64,000 bases of DNA, from positions 30,815,610 through 30,879,609 of the forward strand of contig NC_052479.1 in the NCBI RefSeq assembly GCF_009730915.1. The letters run 5' to 3'. Positions 17,526 through 30,600 of the stretch are shown here, one piece after another. The notes below the pieces were generated by a model. The model was given only the letters and a program-made list of their open reading frames with translations. It ran no database searches and was not told the origin of the DNA. The first letter of the stretch is position 1, and each line of letters begins with the position of its first letter. This DNA comes from Dioscorea cayenensis subsp. rotundata. Lineage: Eukaryota; Streptophyta; Magnoliopsida; Dioscoreales; Dioscoreaceae. Made by a program: the position numbers and the translations under genes.

Positions 17526-18433
17526 GAGAAGAAGGAGTCGAGGAAGGGGTCAACATACTGGTCCTCATCATGACCAGCGTACTGGTTGTGTTGCATGGGG
17601 GCTGCAACGTTGGCTACATTCTCTTGAGCAACTTGATGACGATGAGGAGCAGGAGGAAGTAGAGGAGGAGGATTGATCATGTCATTAGGATGGTTGTTGT
17701 TCATGGTCATCATCATCATCATCGGGTTCACGTTCATGTACCAATCTGCAGGTGTTTGAACCATCTCTTGTTGTCCCATGACAGCAGAAGAAGCAGCAGC
17801 AGCAGCAGCAGGAAGAGGAGCTTGTAGTAGTAGTTGTTGTTGTTGATGATGATGATTATTATTATTATTATTGTTATTAACAGCAACAAGGGCAGCAGCA
17901 GCAGCATTAGCTTCAGCATCAGCATCAGCATCAGCATCAGCATGAATCATGGTAAGATGATTAAGCCTGTCCTCCATAAGCTTGGCTTTCTTTTCTAGCA
18001 GGCATGAAAGGGAGGTAACGTCTTCAATGGTGAGAGCATGCATGATCCTGCTGCCGTTGTTACCATCCAAGCCTTGCAGCATCAATAGCTTTGTCCTGGA
18101 CTCCCTGTTGTCCTTCTCCAGCTTCTGCAACTGTTCTTGAGTCTTGCTGATGCGTTGACGCAGGAACCCTTCTTGATTCAGCATCTTCTTGCTCTTTTCC
18201 ATCTCAGGGAGGCTCTTGAAGCTTGACAGCACACGCATGACCCTTTCAGGCTCTGGTGGCCAAACCTCCGGCCTGTACTCGTCTGGACTGTAGACGATGG
18301 CACAGGCCTTGACGTCACAGAGGACGCTCAGCTCTTTGGTCTTCTTCAGCATCCCCTTTCTTCTCTTCTTCAAGGTGGCTTTCCTTGCAGAGTCATTGGA
18401 TATCCATGACAGCTTCACCTTCTTCCTCGCCAT
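17519..18433 (-). CDS. Type I (Mgamma) MADS-box transcription factor, AGL80-like
   Basis: Single-exon gene for 304 residues. Mgamma MADS proteins act in the nucleus, mostly in central cell and early endosperm, often as dimers with Malpha partners; this is family knowledge. The MADS domain covers residues 1-60 (MARKKVKLSWISNDSARK, TLKKRRKGMLKKTKELSVLC, ACAIVYSPDEYRPEVWP) and matches AGL80 closely. The following LPEMEKSKKMLNQEGFLRQR segment and a coiled coil to about residue 115 are typical. The C-terminal half is low-complexity: an (Asp-Ala)n run, alanine, asparagine, His/Gln and Met runs, all from trinucleotide repeats at about 17700-17945, so this part is probably length-variable. Lack of introns fits type I MADS genes. 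The ATG is followed upstream by an (AT)n run that may include the TATA box. Confidence 0.93.
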   Translation of the reverse strand: MARKKVKLSWISNDSARKATLKKRRKGMLKKTKELSVLCDVKACAIVYSPDEYRPEVWPPEPERVMRVLSSFKSLPEMEKSKKMLNQEGFLRQRISKTQEQLQKLEKDNRESRTKLLMLQGLDGNNGSRIMHALTIEDVTSLSCLLEKKAKLMEDRLNHLTMIHADADADADAEANAAAAALVAVNNNNNNNNHHHQQQQLLLQAPLPAAAAAASSAVMGQQEMVQTPADWYMNVNPMMMMMTMNNNHPNDMINPPPLLPPAPHRHQVAQENVANVAAPMQHNQYAGHDEDQYVDPFLDSFFSP

Positions 18434-19725
18434 ATATATATATATATATATCTTGCTATAGTATATACATACATATGTATATATACATACTAGCTTATTT
18501 ATATTGATGATGATTTCACACCAATTGGGATGTCATTTAATAGGATGAAATTCAGAATTGGCAAGATATACTGGGCAATAATTGCCTCATAAAGGTACGT
18601 ATGATTGCCTGATACTAAACAACCAATGCGCGGATGAACCTTTGGATAAATACAGTGTTCCGGTGTATCATCTAAAATGGTAGCCATTAATTAGCAAGAT
18701 AATGATTATAACTTGGTCCTCTTTTCCTTCTTACCATTCTTCAGCTTAATTGCAAGGTAATTAATTAATAATTTAATATCGTCGGGGAGGATTTCTGATT
18801 TCAGCGTTTTTGTCAACCATTTATTGCATGTTTTTATTTTTCCATATTTGACACAAGAACACATGAATCTCTCCACATTGCTTCTTATATGGAAAAGAGT
18901 CATTTAATAATAATAACTCCCTGACAGCTAAATTCCTAATTAAATCTAAGACAGCTTACCATATCTTGAATGATACTCGATTCATGAATTTTCTCAACCA
19001 ACAAAAAACAAAAAAAAACGATCCATGAACTTTTCATAGAAGATATTTTCGCTTGAAAATATGATAACATAATATTATCCTAGCAACAAAAATTTTATTA
19101 AAAAAAAAAAAGCAGATTAAATGAAAATGACTGTGAGAGCCGATGAGAGCGAGTTGTAAGAGGGAACAAATTTGAAGATTTGCTTGATCAGAATCTTCTA
19201 ACTAAAGTGTAAGTGGAACTCCCAGTCCAGCATACAAGAATAACAAATATCAGAAACAGAGCAGTTACAACTCAGTTTTGCACTCCAAAAAAAGTACATA
19301 AAGAAAGTCTTCAATAAAACCACGACCCTTTTAACAAAAGTCTTTAAAACATCAGCAAGTCCTGTTTTTGAATGTAATAATGTGCTGCTGATTGATGACT
19401 ACAGAAAGGAAACAAATGTTCAGAGCAGGCATGGCTGGCGGTTCACATTTGATGCAGCCATCACTTGTATCATTTTGCCACACTCAGAGACAGAGAGAGA
19501 AAGAGAACCATGCACGCCCCATTGAACCAATTGAAAGTTCCCCGGGTGGTCCAACCGTCTTCTTCGTGTACATTTCTTTCCCCCAATAAAAATTAAACTA
19601 CCTATGGAAATAATAATAAAAAAACAAAGAACTTATGGGTAAAGAGCCCGGACTTGAATGTCTTGTCTCTATATGAAGCACTGAACCACATCAGACCCTC
19701 CCAAGCAAATGGTCCTCTGGTCAAT
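18434..19725. other. Spacer; MADS promoter and RPN2 3' UTR
   Basis: The left end (18434-18500) is an (AT)n-rich stretch that should contain the MADS gene promoter. The right end, from about 19,590, holds the RPN2 3' UTR. Short frames at 18499-18687, 18706-18903 and 19392-19589 have no recognisable motif. No transposon termini were seen. Confidence 0.45.
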
Positions 19726-22700
19726 TCACGCAGTATACTCAAATGGTTGTGGAGGTTGGGGCTCATCGTCCACAGCCAATGCTGGTGCTGCTGCTCCCTG
19801 TTGAGCTGTCGTAGACCCAGTGCCCGCTGCGGGGGTTGTTGAAGGTGTATCAGTGAGAGCAAGTACTTCCGCTTCAGTGGGCTGGAGATCCCTAAGAAGC
19901 ACAAACCCAGAAGGTGCTAGCTTAACTGGCACATATCTGCTACCATCTAAAAATCGGACGTACTTTTCTTGTGCTGGAACCACCCTGGCTGGATTTGTCA
20001 GAATTTCAAAAGGTTGCTCCGTTCCTGCCTTCTTTTCCGTTGCACCATCAACCTGAAATTTAGAAATATTTAGTTTGCCTTAATTCTACAAGAAATAAAA
20101 AACTTCCACAAAAACAATGAAAGAAATAGACTAAACTGTATAAAAGAAAAAGGAAAGACTCGAATAAGCAACACATTCATGGGGCAGAAGCAATAACAGT
20201 CAAACTCTAAAAAGCACAACCCTGTACATGAGATCAACTGACACATATAATAAAAATAGCACTCTCTCGACCAGGGAATTCCCATAATCAAGATTTCTCA
20301 CCACAAAACAAAATGAGAAATAAACTTACTACCAAGAATGCAATTTCCTTCAAGCAAGACATTGGTGATATCTGTGCTATAATTATAAAGACAACAGTTC
20401 AAGGTGCAACTTACCTGCATTGAATCTGCATCTTTCTCAGAAGGTTTTTGTCCCTTCCCTGAACTGGAACCAGTAGAACCATCTTCACCAGTGCCTTTCT
20501 CGGTTGACTTCTCTCCACTTGTTTTTTCACTGGCTTTGTCAGCAATAGCTTTCTGCTCAGCATCTCTCTTGGCTCTTGATTTTGCCTTAGCAGTTGTTGA
20601 TAGCACAGCAGTAGGCAACTTAACTGTTGAAGTTGATGTGGGCGGTGTGGTTGAACGAGGGTATTCAAACAGAGAAGGCTTGGCATTGGACAAGAACTCA
20701 AATTTTGGGACTTTCAGGTCATAATTGAGTCCAATAAATGCGGTGGAGGAGAATGAAAGACTAATGAAATAAATGAGAGGATACCAGTACCAGAACTGGC
20801 TGAAAACTGCAAGACCAACCACAGCTGTTATCTTATCATGCTTAGTTTTAGAAAGCAGTCTGATTGTCACATTGCGCCCACCAGCATCAAGAATACCAGA
20901 AGCCAAAATAGCGCCCATCTTGCTCATTGTATCTTCATGTTTATCAAGGATTATTTTCTCCAACTGTCGCCTATATTCCAAAACAGAAGATAGCATTTAG
21001 TCAAGCAGAAAGTAAGGAAACCAGAGAATAAATCAAGGGATCTACCTGAATGTTCCCACACGAGAGTCACACGATTCATTTGTTTGAATCATAACCATAG
21101 CCATAGCTATAAGGGCACCCTGACGAACGAAATCAACAACATCTGATGTGAGGGGCTCAAGCAGAGAAATGGCTTCACTCAACCCTGTTCCTGCACAAGA
21201 AATGCCTACTGCAAGTGCCGCACCATAACGCACATGAGGGTTATATGATTCAGATAGGAGAGAGACAATCCTTGGAGTCTGCAAGGTTTAAACAATTAAC
21301 GTTATCCATTCAGAAGGTTTGTAATATAAATACAAATATCAAGAAGAATTAATTTCACATGCAGTCTAATTTGTTTCGAGACTTTCCATTAAGTTCTAGC
21401 ATAGGTTAATAAAAAAAGGAAAAGCTGAAAGACCAATGGACAAAAGAAATTTTTTAAAATTGGTTAGAAAGCTAAACTAAGAAGATTGTTTCAAATAAGG
21501 TTCGAATAACAGCCTCTCAGTTCCACTATGGCAAACTGGAAAGCTTAGCCAAATGTATAAAAAAACTTATCAAGGTAAAACCTGGTCTCTTAAAATAATT
21601 TTATACAGAATACAAGAGCCAGGCGAAAGAAAGCTGGTGTGTGACAATTTTCATTCCATAATGTTCCGAAAGACAAAACTCGCCATATGAGAAGAATTAA
21701 AAATCAATAAACATAAGAAACTTCAAGAAAAGAAAACTTACCTGCTCAGGTTCAGAGTACATCACAAACCCAAGGGCTAGAACTGCAGTCCGGCGTACAT
21801 CATCACTGACATCCGACACCGCAAAATGTAGCAACTGGTGAATGGCCTTGTTGTTTGCTGTTCCTCTGTAGGCCAAGGCTAAGGCATACATACCACCGTA
21901 CCGAAGTATTGGGTCTTGATCTCTCGTCATTTGTTCGATCAAGGTATCAGCTTCTTCTTCTCTTCCATAAACCGTTAAGGCAATTCCAAGTGCTAATCCC
22001 CTGACATAAAAGACCACAAAGAATAAGAGCAGGGAGATATTATCTAACCTAACATTGTAAAAAGAAAGCTCCAAGATCTCATCAATCTTTCAAGACGATA
22101 CAGACCTAATGATCTTCTCATGTTGTGTCTCATGTGCATAGGCAAGCATTTCACTTGCCTTCTCACTAGCAGTACCGACCATAAGTAATCCCATGCTAAT
22201 ACCAGCAGCCTCACTAGCCACAGCACTGTCAGTATAGAGGACATTCTTGACATCCTCATATATCTCTTCATCAGCTGTTCCCAGAGCTGCAAGGCCCAGG
22301 CCTAAGCACGCTCCATGCTTGATAACCTAGCATACAGAGAATCAAGTAAAAAAAAAACCCTGAAAAAACTCAAGCCTTTCAGAAACTATACGATAATAAT
22401 TGGAAGTTGGAGAGAAAATCGACCTCATCACTAGTATTCCGAAGGCTATCACGAAGGAATTGTTTGATGCCCTCGCCATGATTAGCATGAATTAAACCTA
22501 AAGCATAGAGAGCACCACCTTCAGAGTACGGACTTCCACCACCCACAGCACCACTTTGAGGCAGGTATGGTGCCATCAGAGACCTCCCTTGTTGAAGATG
22601 GCCTCTGTGAATAACTCCCAACCCAGCAGTAGCACTGAACTTTGCCCAATTAGTTGCTCTACTCAGCCACTCCTACCAAATGGACACACGAGATGGGTAA

Positions 22701-25700
22701 CACAAAATCCTAAACACTAAACACCAACTTCTGGAAGTTTTCAAAATGCCTGCAGAGCTATACATTTCCCCTTGCTCAAATTAGGAGAGAAAAAAAAAAG
22801 AAAAATATACCAGGTTTTCTCTGAGAAATGTGTCCACAGTTGTTCCTGCATGCATTAAAGCATTGGCACATATGGTAGCACTGTGACAGACACTGTTCCT
22901 CATTTCCACAGACTGCTTTATTGTCTTTAGTATTAGAAGATCCGATCTAGATAGATGAATTTAACATTAGCAATATGCATCATAAATAAATCTTCGAAAA
23001 TAAAGTATGTTAAGGATGCATTGCTCTTTAAATGATGGATAAACCATAAGGCTTACTTGTTGTGGCTGAACAGAAATTGTAATGTCAGCTTTATTGATGT
23101 CTCCCCTGATAAAATCCCTTTGAGTTTGGTGAGCTTTTCAGCATATGAAACCTCATTTGGATCTGCAATATGAGTGTTAGAGCTTGTAGCAATAGAAGCA
23201 TCTGACATGTGGACATCCCCCGGCTCTGCATTTCTATTTTCATTCTGGGAACTAGTTTCACTAGTCCCCTGATCAATTGTTTCTGCGGGTTGAGCAGCAC
23301 GATTTACAGCAAGAGTCTTAGGGTCTGGGAGGCGGTTTCGCACACTGAGGAGAAATGCTTGATGCTCATTCTCTACTAGATCAAAAGCAATCTGATAAGC
23401 TAGGAGAGCTTCATCCTGAAAAAAAAGTTCAAGTCAATTTTAGTTCTGAACTCCCTAGGAAATAATGTCAAATTGGATTACCTTGTTTCCAGACACCAAG
23501 AGCTTCTCTAATATGTTTGCAACAGCTTCAGGCTCATTAAGAAACATGAGACATTGGCAAATGCTCAAGATATCAGGAGAAGGCAACCTCTGATAAATTT
23601 TAACAATAAGGCGAAGAACCTGTCACCAAAAGAGCTGCAATGTTAAAGCATGTCTCAATTCTAATTCCTATTCCCATCGTCAGACAAACATCAAAAACAA
23701 GAAATGCTAATAAGAAGATATAAAAGAATGAAGTGTGTGTATATATATCATTTACGAGATCACATGGTTCGCCACCTTTCTCTCAAAAGCGTTATATTCC
23801 ACATTCCAGTAAAGGATGAGAAGGGCCAAAAGTATTATCTATGAGGGAAGGGACAATCCCCTGAATGAGTAAAAAACAGGTGTTATATAAGTAGGATAGA
23901 TTTCTCTATGATGCAGAATGATAACAAGTCATGCCATCTAGGTCCATTACAATCCCCTCATGACTACCTACCAATGCCCATTCTTTCCCTCAGAAAATAA
24001 TATCAAATTCCCAAACCAAAAAATGCAGAATGTTGAGCCAATCCATACTTTCAAGGTTATCATCATGACCTTCAGGAAAGTTTAAATAAAAATTTTTGCA
24101 AAGTTTAAAATCAACACAGAGAAGGATCCAAATTTCACATAATGTTCTTATAATTTCTCAAAAAAGGTGTCACTGCTCTTTTTTTCTGGTCAAGAGTCCA
24201 AGTCTAGTAACAGCCTTCACAAGGAAGGGTGCTTTGTCTTTTTTTGTGTATGATGAGTGCATAGGCCTACAATATGTCACACTTCTCAAATCTTGACCAG
24301 GGAAGAGCCCATCAATCATCATCACACTTCTCAAATCTTGACCAGGGAAGAGCCTATCACTTCCATAATAACCATCACTATCTATGGCAGCCAGCATTTG
24401 CAACAGGTGCAGAAACCATTACTTGGCTGGGTTTCAATATGAGTTAAGTTTGAAGCAAAGATATAGAACCCAAAAATGACATGCACTTTCTTTCTTTTTT
24501 TTTTAACCTCTGCAACTTATACTGACACACCAAGTACCTGCTCGTTAACTTATCATTGTCCTACTGCTACTAGAATTTTGTTTATCCACTATTCTTGTAT
24601 ACTTTTTCAAGAACCCTTAGGCGCACACTTATAGCATGGACAGATTAACATATTGGTCCCTCTCACGCCCAAAAGGAAATAAATTCACCTATAAAGACAA
24701 ATTGAATGCCTTAAACAGAAATAATTAATGAGCATACATGAAACTATTTTCTACATTGAAACTCTTGCCTCCTGAGTTAAGAGTAAAATACATCCATGTC
24801 AACATTTATAGGTGTCATTAAAATCTGTTATTATCCATAACAAATAGTTTTTATTTGTTGAATGTCAAGAGCAATTTTCCCCTTGATTATTTGATACATT
24901 TGCAAAACATAAACCAGCTACTTGCATGATGCTTGCTTAGCTACTCCAAACAAGCGCAAACTATGTCCACAAGACAAGAAGAAGGAAGACTAGATCTCAA
25001 TCACAATTAGATATCCTTACCTCACAGCGGTACTCTCTATGATTGACGAAAGAGTGAGAAAGGTTGATGCAGTAAGAAAGTGCTGCATGAACATTGTCAC
25101 TGCTCGTAATTGCTTCCTCTAGCTTATCCAATCTTCTGCATTCCACAGCCATTCCCATAGCCTGTTGATACTTCCCGTCCAAAATACACCTAATCCAAAC
25201 AGGAGAAACTCAGTTCCCACCATATAAATCAACTGCTTCCATATTGCGTAAAGATACAAATATACATACTTATCCAGCATTCTTTCCACAATTGCCTCCA
25301 ATCTAGGATCCACCATAGCTTCATCATCACTAGGTTTGACAGATTTTGATTTTAGGCTTGCATATTCGTCTATTGCTTTGGCTGTTATAAGTACAAACCA
25401 ACTTAAATGAATATAACATATGAAAAGTTACCAAAAACAAAATAAAAATAATGACGGCGAGAATATAATGCTCACCAAGGAGAGTATGAGCATAATCTGA
25501 ATCTTCAGATACATCAAACAAGGGACCAGCACCAAGTGCATATGACAATGAGTCATTGAGTTCACCAAGGTAGTAGAAGACCTGCCCGAGAAGAAAATGA
25601 CCAGAATCTTGATGACAGTAGGCAAAGAAAAAGAAACAAGACATCACGAGTCGCATGACTTCAGCCAGTAGTGCACTTTTTCCTATAAGTTAAAAGGCGC

Positions 25701-26414
25701 ATTAATCCAAACAGAGGTAGCGAGGTATTACCTTTGAAACGACTAGAGCAGCTAGTTGCCTCTGATCAAACTCCTCATCTTCGTAAAGACTTTCACTGTG
25801 GAGGAAGGAAAAGCACAAAAAAAAAATATAAATAATAAATAATAAAAAACACTTTCTCACTGTAAAAAATCGAAATTTGATGAATTTCTCAATCAGCAAA
25901 AATGTCGAGATAACAGCTTAAGTCACAAGGATCAGTTAATTAACCAAATTTCGGATCTTTTTCTCATTCGAATCAAAAACACGAATAAGGTCAACCAAAT
26001 AATAATCTTACTCCTCTAAACTTAAAAAATAAAATATATATATATATATATATATCTAGGGTTTACTACAGTGGTCGAATCCCCAACAAAAGATTCGATC
26101 TTTAGCGGTTTACCATCTCAATAAATGGGATCCCGATCAAATCATCCAAAATTTCCAAAATCCCCAAAACCCTAATTTTAAGAAGAGCAATGAAACCAAC
26201 GAGCCGGCAAAAGAAAAGCCCAAGGCAACGGAATTGATACACAAGCTAGGTCAAAGGGAAAGCAAACTCACATGGTAGGCACGCTGGTAGAGATCTCAGG
26301 CCAGAAGAGATGCACGAGAGAATTGAGCTGGTGAAGGGCGTGGAGCTTGAGCGCAGGGTGCTGTTCCCCAAGCATGGCCAGCAAGCCGCTCGCCGAGCTC
26401 ACCATGGCTGCCAT
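19726..26414 (-). CDS. RPN2: 26S proteasome non-ATPase regulatory subunit RPN2 (PSMD1)
   Basis: RPN2 is the large base scaffold of the 19S regulatory particle; it binds the ATPase ring and carries the ubiquitin receptor RPN13. Fourteen exons join in phase: 26414-26272, 25795-25732, 25581-25476, 25381-25270, 25189-25021, 23619-23482, 23415-23057, 22946-22811, 22672-22424, 22326-22106, 22000-21742, 21278-21046, 20970-20415, 20052-19726, giving 1023 residues (Arabidopsis about 1004). The helical N-terminal part starts [15 protein letters not shown]. The proteasome/cyclosome repeats span about residues 400-770 (for example [60 protein letters not shown]). A charged Lys/Glu/Ser linker follows, and the RPN2 C-terminal domain ends [14 protein letters not shown], the known RPN13 docking type of tail. 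The gene looks intact. One donor is unusual (GTCGAT after 22424). Intron 5 (1.4 kb) holds a 45-bp-period duplication near 24277-24356. Confidence 0.97.
24277..24356. repeat. Short tandem duplication in RPN2 intron 5
   Basis: The word TCACACTTCTCAAATCTTG, continuing through an ACCAGGGAAGAGCC block, occurs twice with a 45-bp period inside the longest RPN2 intron. It has no apparent function and marks a local duplication. Confidence 0.8.
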
Positions 26415-27359
26415 CCTCTCAGTTTCCTTCGAAGGCTTCGCTGTTCCCGATCGAAGAGCGGAGAAGGAGAGGGAGAGAGAGAGAAAGAAAAGAAGAAGTC
26501 GGAGAAGCGGAGAGAGAGAGAGAGAGAGAGGGTTTACTTGGGGAATCGGCAAAGCGTATAATAAGAAAGGGAGGCGGTGAGCATAGGCGGTGATCTTAAA
26601 CAAAATCCTGGTTCGATCGAACCGCTGGTTTAAACCGGATCTGGACTCCATTCAATTTGGTACGGTGAGCCTGAAGGACAGCTCGATTGTAATCCGGAAT
26701 CCGGATATAATTATAATTTTGAACTTAAAGATAACAGGCAAACTCTCGTTAGCCTTTTTTTTTCTTCTTTTTTTCTTTTTTTTTTAACTGATTGGGAGTT
26801 TGGAATCTATTGTGGTAATTAATAAAACTTTTTTTTATATACTTTGGGATAACTCTTCCATTTAAAAAAAAAAAAATACCTAAGCTTATTAAATGTGTAA
26901 GTCATTTTTTTTTTAAATATGAAAAATCATAACTTTATTTTTTTATTTTTTGAAAAAAGGGATAAACCACGTTCATAATCATAACTTTATTAAAAGAAAT
27001 AACAAAAATTAGCAAATAAAAGAACCAGAAGATACAAAAAAAAAACACACAGACAAATAACTAAAAGACTAATATTTACCATAGATGAAGTCAGCTTAAT
27101 TAAACAACAAAAACAAAAACAACAATTGAAAACTTTAATCATTATATTATCCTAGAGTTTGATAATTATACTATAAAAGAGAACCACAATCATTTCATTC
27201 ATTTTTTTAATTATTTACATTATATATTTCATTATAACATATTTATTTAATAGAATTTTAAATATAATTAATAAATTAATTAACTAATATATTTAAAAAT
27301 AAATATTGAAAATAATAAAAAAATATGAATAATAATTTAATGAATGCAGTTTATGCAAT
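26415..27359. other. RPN2 leader and promoter, then A+T-rich spacer
   Basis: GA-rich DNA at about 26465-26530 lies in the probable RPN2 5' UTR. The plus-strand GA run corresponds to a CT-rich leader on the transcribed strand, common in plants. From 26,750 on the DNA is mostly A/T runs. A piece at about 26945-27090 resembles an inverted LINE 3' tail (GATAAACCACGTTCATAATC) but is too short to be sure. Confidence 0.4.
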
Positions 27360-27640
27360 TTTTTTTTTTTGAAAAGTGTATAAACTACATTCATTAGATT
27401 AAAAATATAAACATATATTAGAGAAATGCAAAAACATGAGACAATACATACTACTAACCGCAAAAGATCAACAATAAAATAACCTAACAACAACAGAAAT
27501 AAAAATACAACAACACCCCTAGTAGAATAAGGAGGTGGTTCCAATGATGGACTAAGAAACTCAACAATATCCAAAGTTTGGGAAGGCCGCCAAATATCCA
27601 GGTTCATTAGCTTCTTTTCCATGAGACACGAGGAACTCTA
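27360..27640 (-). mobile_element. 5'-truncated LINE 3' end, minus strand
   Basis: Read on the minus strand, this ends with AATGAATGTAGTTTATACAC and an A-rich tail (T run at 27361-27371), like other L1-type tails in the window, preceded by a decayed C-terminal reading frame (about 27622-27400). A similar tail word lies just left in the opposite direction (27334-27358), so two LINE tails may abut tail to tail. Family assignment is tentative. Confidence 0.4.
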
Positions 27641-30600
27641 AGTTACGCTTGATCGATGTGATTGAGTATTCCACCTTTATCTTTTCTGCTTTTAGCACTG
27701 CATTCCACCACAAGAGGAGTATATGGTCAATTTTCCGCAATATAGAATTTAATGGGGAGCAATTTAGAATTATTCACGCATTCTGCTCAAGCTATGTGCA
27801 CCAAATTTTTGCAAGCGAAATGAAATCCTAGGTTTGTTTTCTTGGAGAGTTGTTCTACCTTACATCATCTCAGAGAACTAGTCTGCATTTCATCCTGGGA
27901 GATTGATCACAAATAATATAATGATGTACATGAAGCTTGCCATTACTTGAGAGGAAAATCAAGAGCCCTCGTTGGTTTGGCAAAATTAAAACTAGCTATG
28001 TCCAAAGTGTACGATAGAATTGAATGGCCAATTCTGTCTCATATATATGTTATAGTAGTTGGGGTTTGATGAAGCATGATCCAAGCTCATTTTATCGTGT
28101 GTGACTTCAGTGGGATATTGTATTATTACTTTAAACCCTTTAGAGGGCTAGTGTAAGGTGACCCATTATTGATCACCATACTTGTTTTTTTTGTGTGTTG
28201 AAGGTCTTTTAGGTTTGTTGGGTCAAGCTGAAGGAAAATGTTGACTTTATGGTTATCGAGTGACCTTCTTGTCACGTCCCAGCCCCACCGTCGGGCCCGC
28301 GAACAGATCGGCCGCATCCAATGGGACTTGGGCCCACTGGGTGCAAGGCCTCAGCTAAAAACATGGTCAGAGTCAACCCTAACAAGCAGATATGAATCGA
28401 ACACAAAAGCACAAATAGGATACTGGAAACTGAAATACTACAAGTATGGACTTTAGCAGCCCTGCAGAATACAGATACAACCCAACAGTTCGCAAATTAC
28501 AAATACAGTCAGAATACAAGTCTTACACTCACAAGAAGGTAATAACAAGATACTGATAACGCAGACAATACGACTCTCTGACACCCCCAGTCCTAAACTT
28601 GATCTTCTCCTGCGAAAACAGAATACACAGAGTGTATAAGCCACAAGGGCCCAGTAGGATCGCAGAAAATAACAGATATAGCAGATATTGCAGAATAATA
28701 GCTCATGCTTCATACAGAATACAGAAAATACGCAGAATACTGGAATAATCCAAAAACACGGAAAACACGCAGAAATACATCTCCCCGGCTAATAGAAATC
28801 AACAAAGACGAGTTCGGATCTTCGACTATAAAGTCGGAACGAACGTAAACGGAATATCAACAGTAGTAGCCGGGATCTTCGACCACGATCGGGGGTAGCG
28901 CTACTACGTGAAAAACATGTGCACATGGCTAGGGACTTACTCCTCCCTAGTCGGGCGAGCTAGAAATGGAGATGTACTAAAAACCGCAGTAAAAATACTG
29001 AATACGGATAGAGGAATTCATCGAATAAATAATGCAAATAAGAAAATAAATAAATAAACATAAATACCACGCAAATAAATAAATAAATAAAATTATTAAA
29101 CAATGCAATAATTAAATAATAATTATTGCCAGAAATACGGAATACACAGTGCTAGAGCCTACCTGGCTCCGAGCTACAGAGTTGGGTTCACCAAGTCCCG
29201 CGAACTAAGACTCGCTACGATAATCTAACCCAACAAAATAAACTACACTCAGGAATAATTCTCGGGATGGGCCTAACTTATAACTATTGCCCAAGCTTTA
29301 CATAACAGGAATTTAAACAACAAACTTTCTAATCACCAAGGGATAAATAATTCCAAGATTCCACAGCCAAAGTCAGAACAATCAAGCACATAAATATATA
29401 CACACATGTGAATAATAACTAATATAAATGATTTAAGAAGATCCATGCTTTAATATTTAATTGCTACCACACAAAAGACATACTAAAGTTGTAGGATAAG
29501 TATGCATAATTAAATATATGTATATATATAAACCTATATAATTAACAAATCCCCTGAACAAAGCATGCTTACAAGGGTGTTTGCATAAGCTAAATCTAGC
29601 TATCATGATGATACAAATAATAATATAGTAAAGTAATTATACTAGAAACAAAACAAAACATGTTTACAGGTGCCCATGCATGTTTACAAAAGTATAAATA
29701 TACATATTTATACGATTATATACACCAAGCTTATAACTATTTATATAAATGTATATAACTAAACAATAAGATCAAAAGGGCAAGCTTACATGTTCATGCT
29801 TACAAACCTACATATAAAACCAAATTCTCATGCTTACAAGGAGGATAGGTTAAGCTTAGATGATGAACACAATTATCATTAACCAAAACGAGACACACAA
29901 AATTCACAAGACTCAAGCTATTAATAAAACTCAACCAGACATTCTGAAATCTCACTAATTAAACCAACTCCACAATCAAACAATCATGCAAAGATCTAGT
30001 TAATTAAAAATCACCAGGCAGCTTAAACACTTAAACAAACAATACAAGAAGAACTCCAACCAAGCAAGAAGCATGTTGTTCTCCATCAAGCTTTAATCAC
30101 GAGCAAGAATCACCTACCTCTAATCTCTCCGAGGATCCGCCGGTGAAGAGAATCTCCCTCCAACTCCAAGCTTCAAGAGAAGAAAAAAAAAACTGGAAAT
30201 TCAGCCTCCTGAAGATGCCAACAACAAGCAAGCTTGAGCTGCTCCCCTTAAAACTAAACAAAAACACCACATACCAATAATTCACTCATCAAGATCCGGT
30301 TTTTAAGGGCAAAGAGACAAACAATGGGGCCCGCTCACCAAAAGCTCAGTCAAACCAGTCAAAGTTAATTAAACAAACATTACACTTCTGCACTCCAGTG
30401 GTCTCGCATTTACTTTTTACACATTAGGTCTTGTTGCATGTGCTATTTAGTTATAGGTGCGCTCGGATTGATGCATTCCACGGAGTCATACTTTCTTTGT
30501 TGGCAGTCATCGTTCAATGAACAATCACCCCTTTCAGTTTGTTGTCAAGTTGTTGTTCTTCTATGGAGTGTCTGAAATAATCGCAATGCCCCTTCTTTAG

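Noticed and set aside
17734-17943. Minus-strand frame with Met-Leu repeats
   Set aside because: A shadow of the Asp-Ala microsatellite in the MADS gene in another frame.
24170-24403. Minus-strand frame with a repeated [10 protein letters not shown] segment
   Set aside because: It lies in RPN2 intron 5 and reflects a 45-bp DNA duplication; no splice or homology support.
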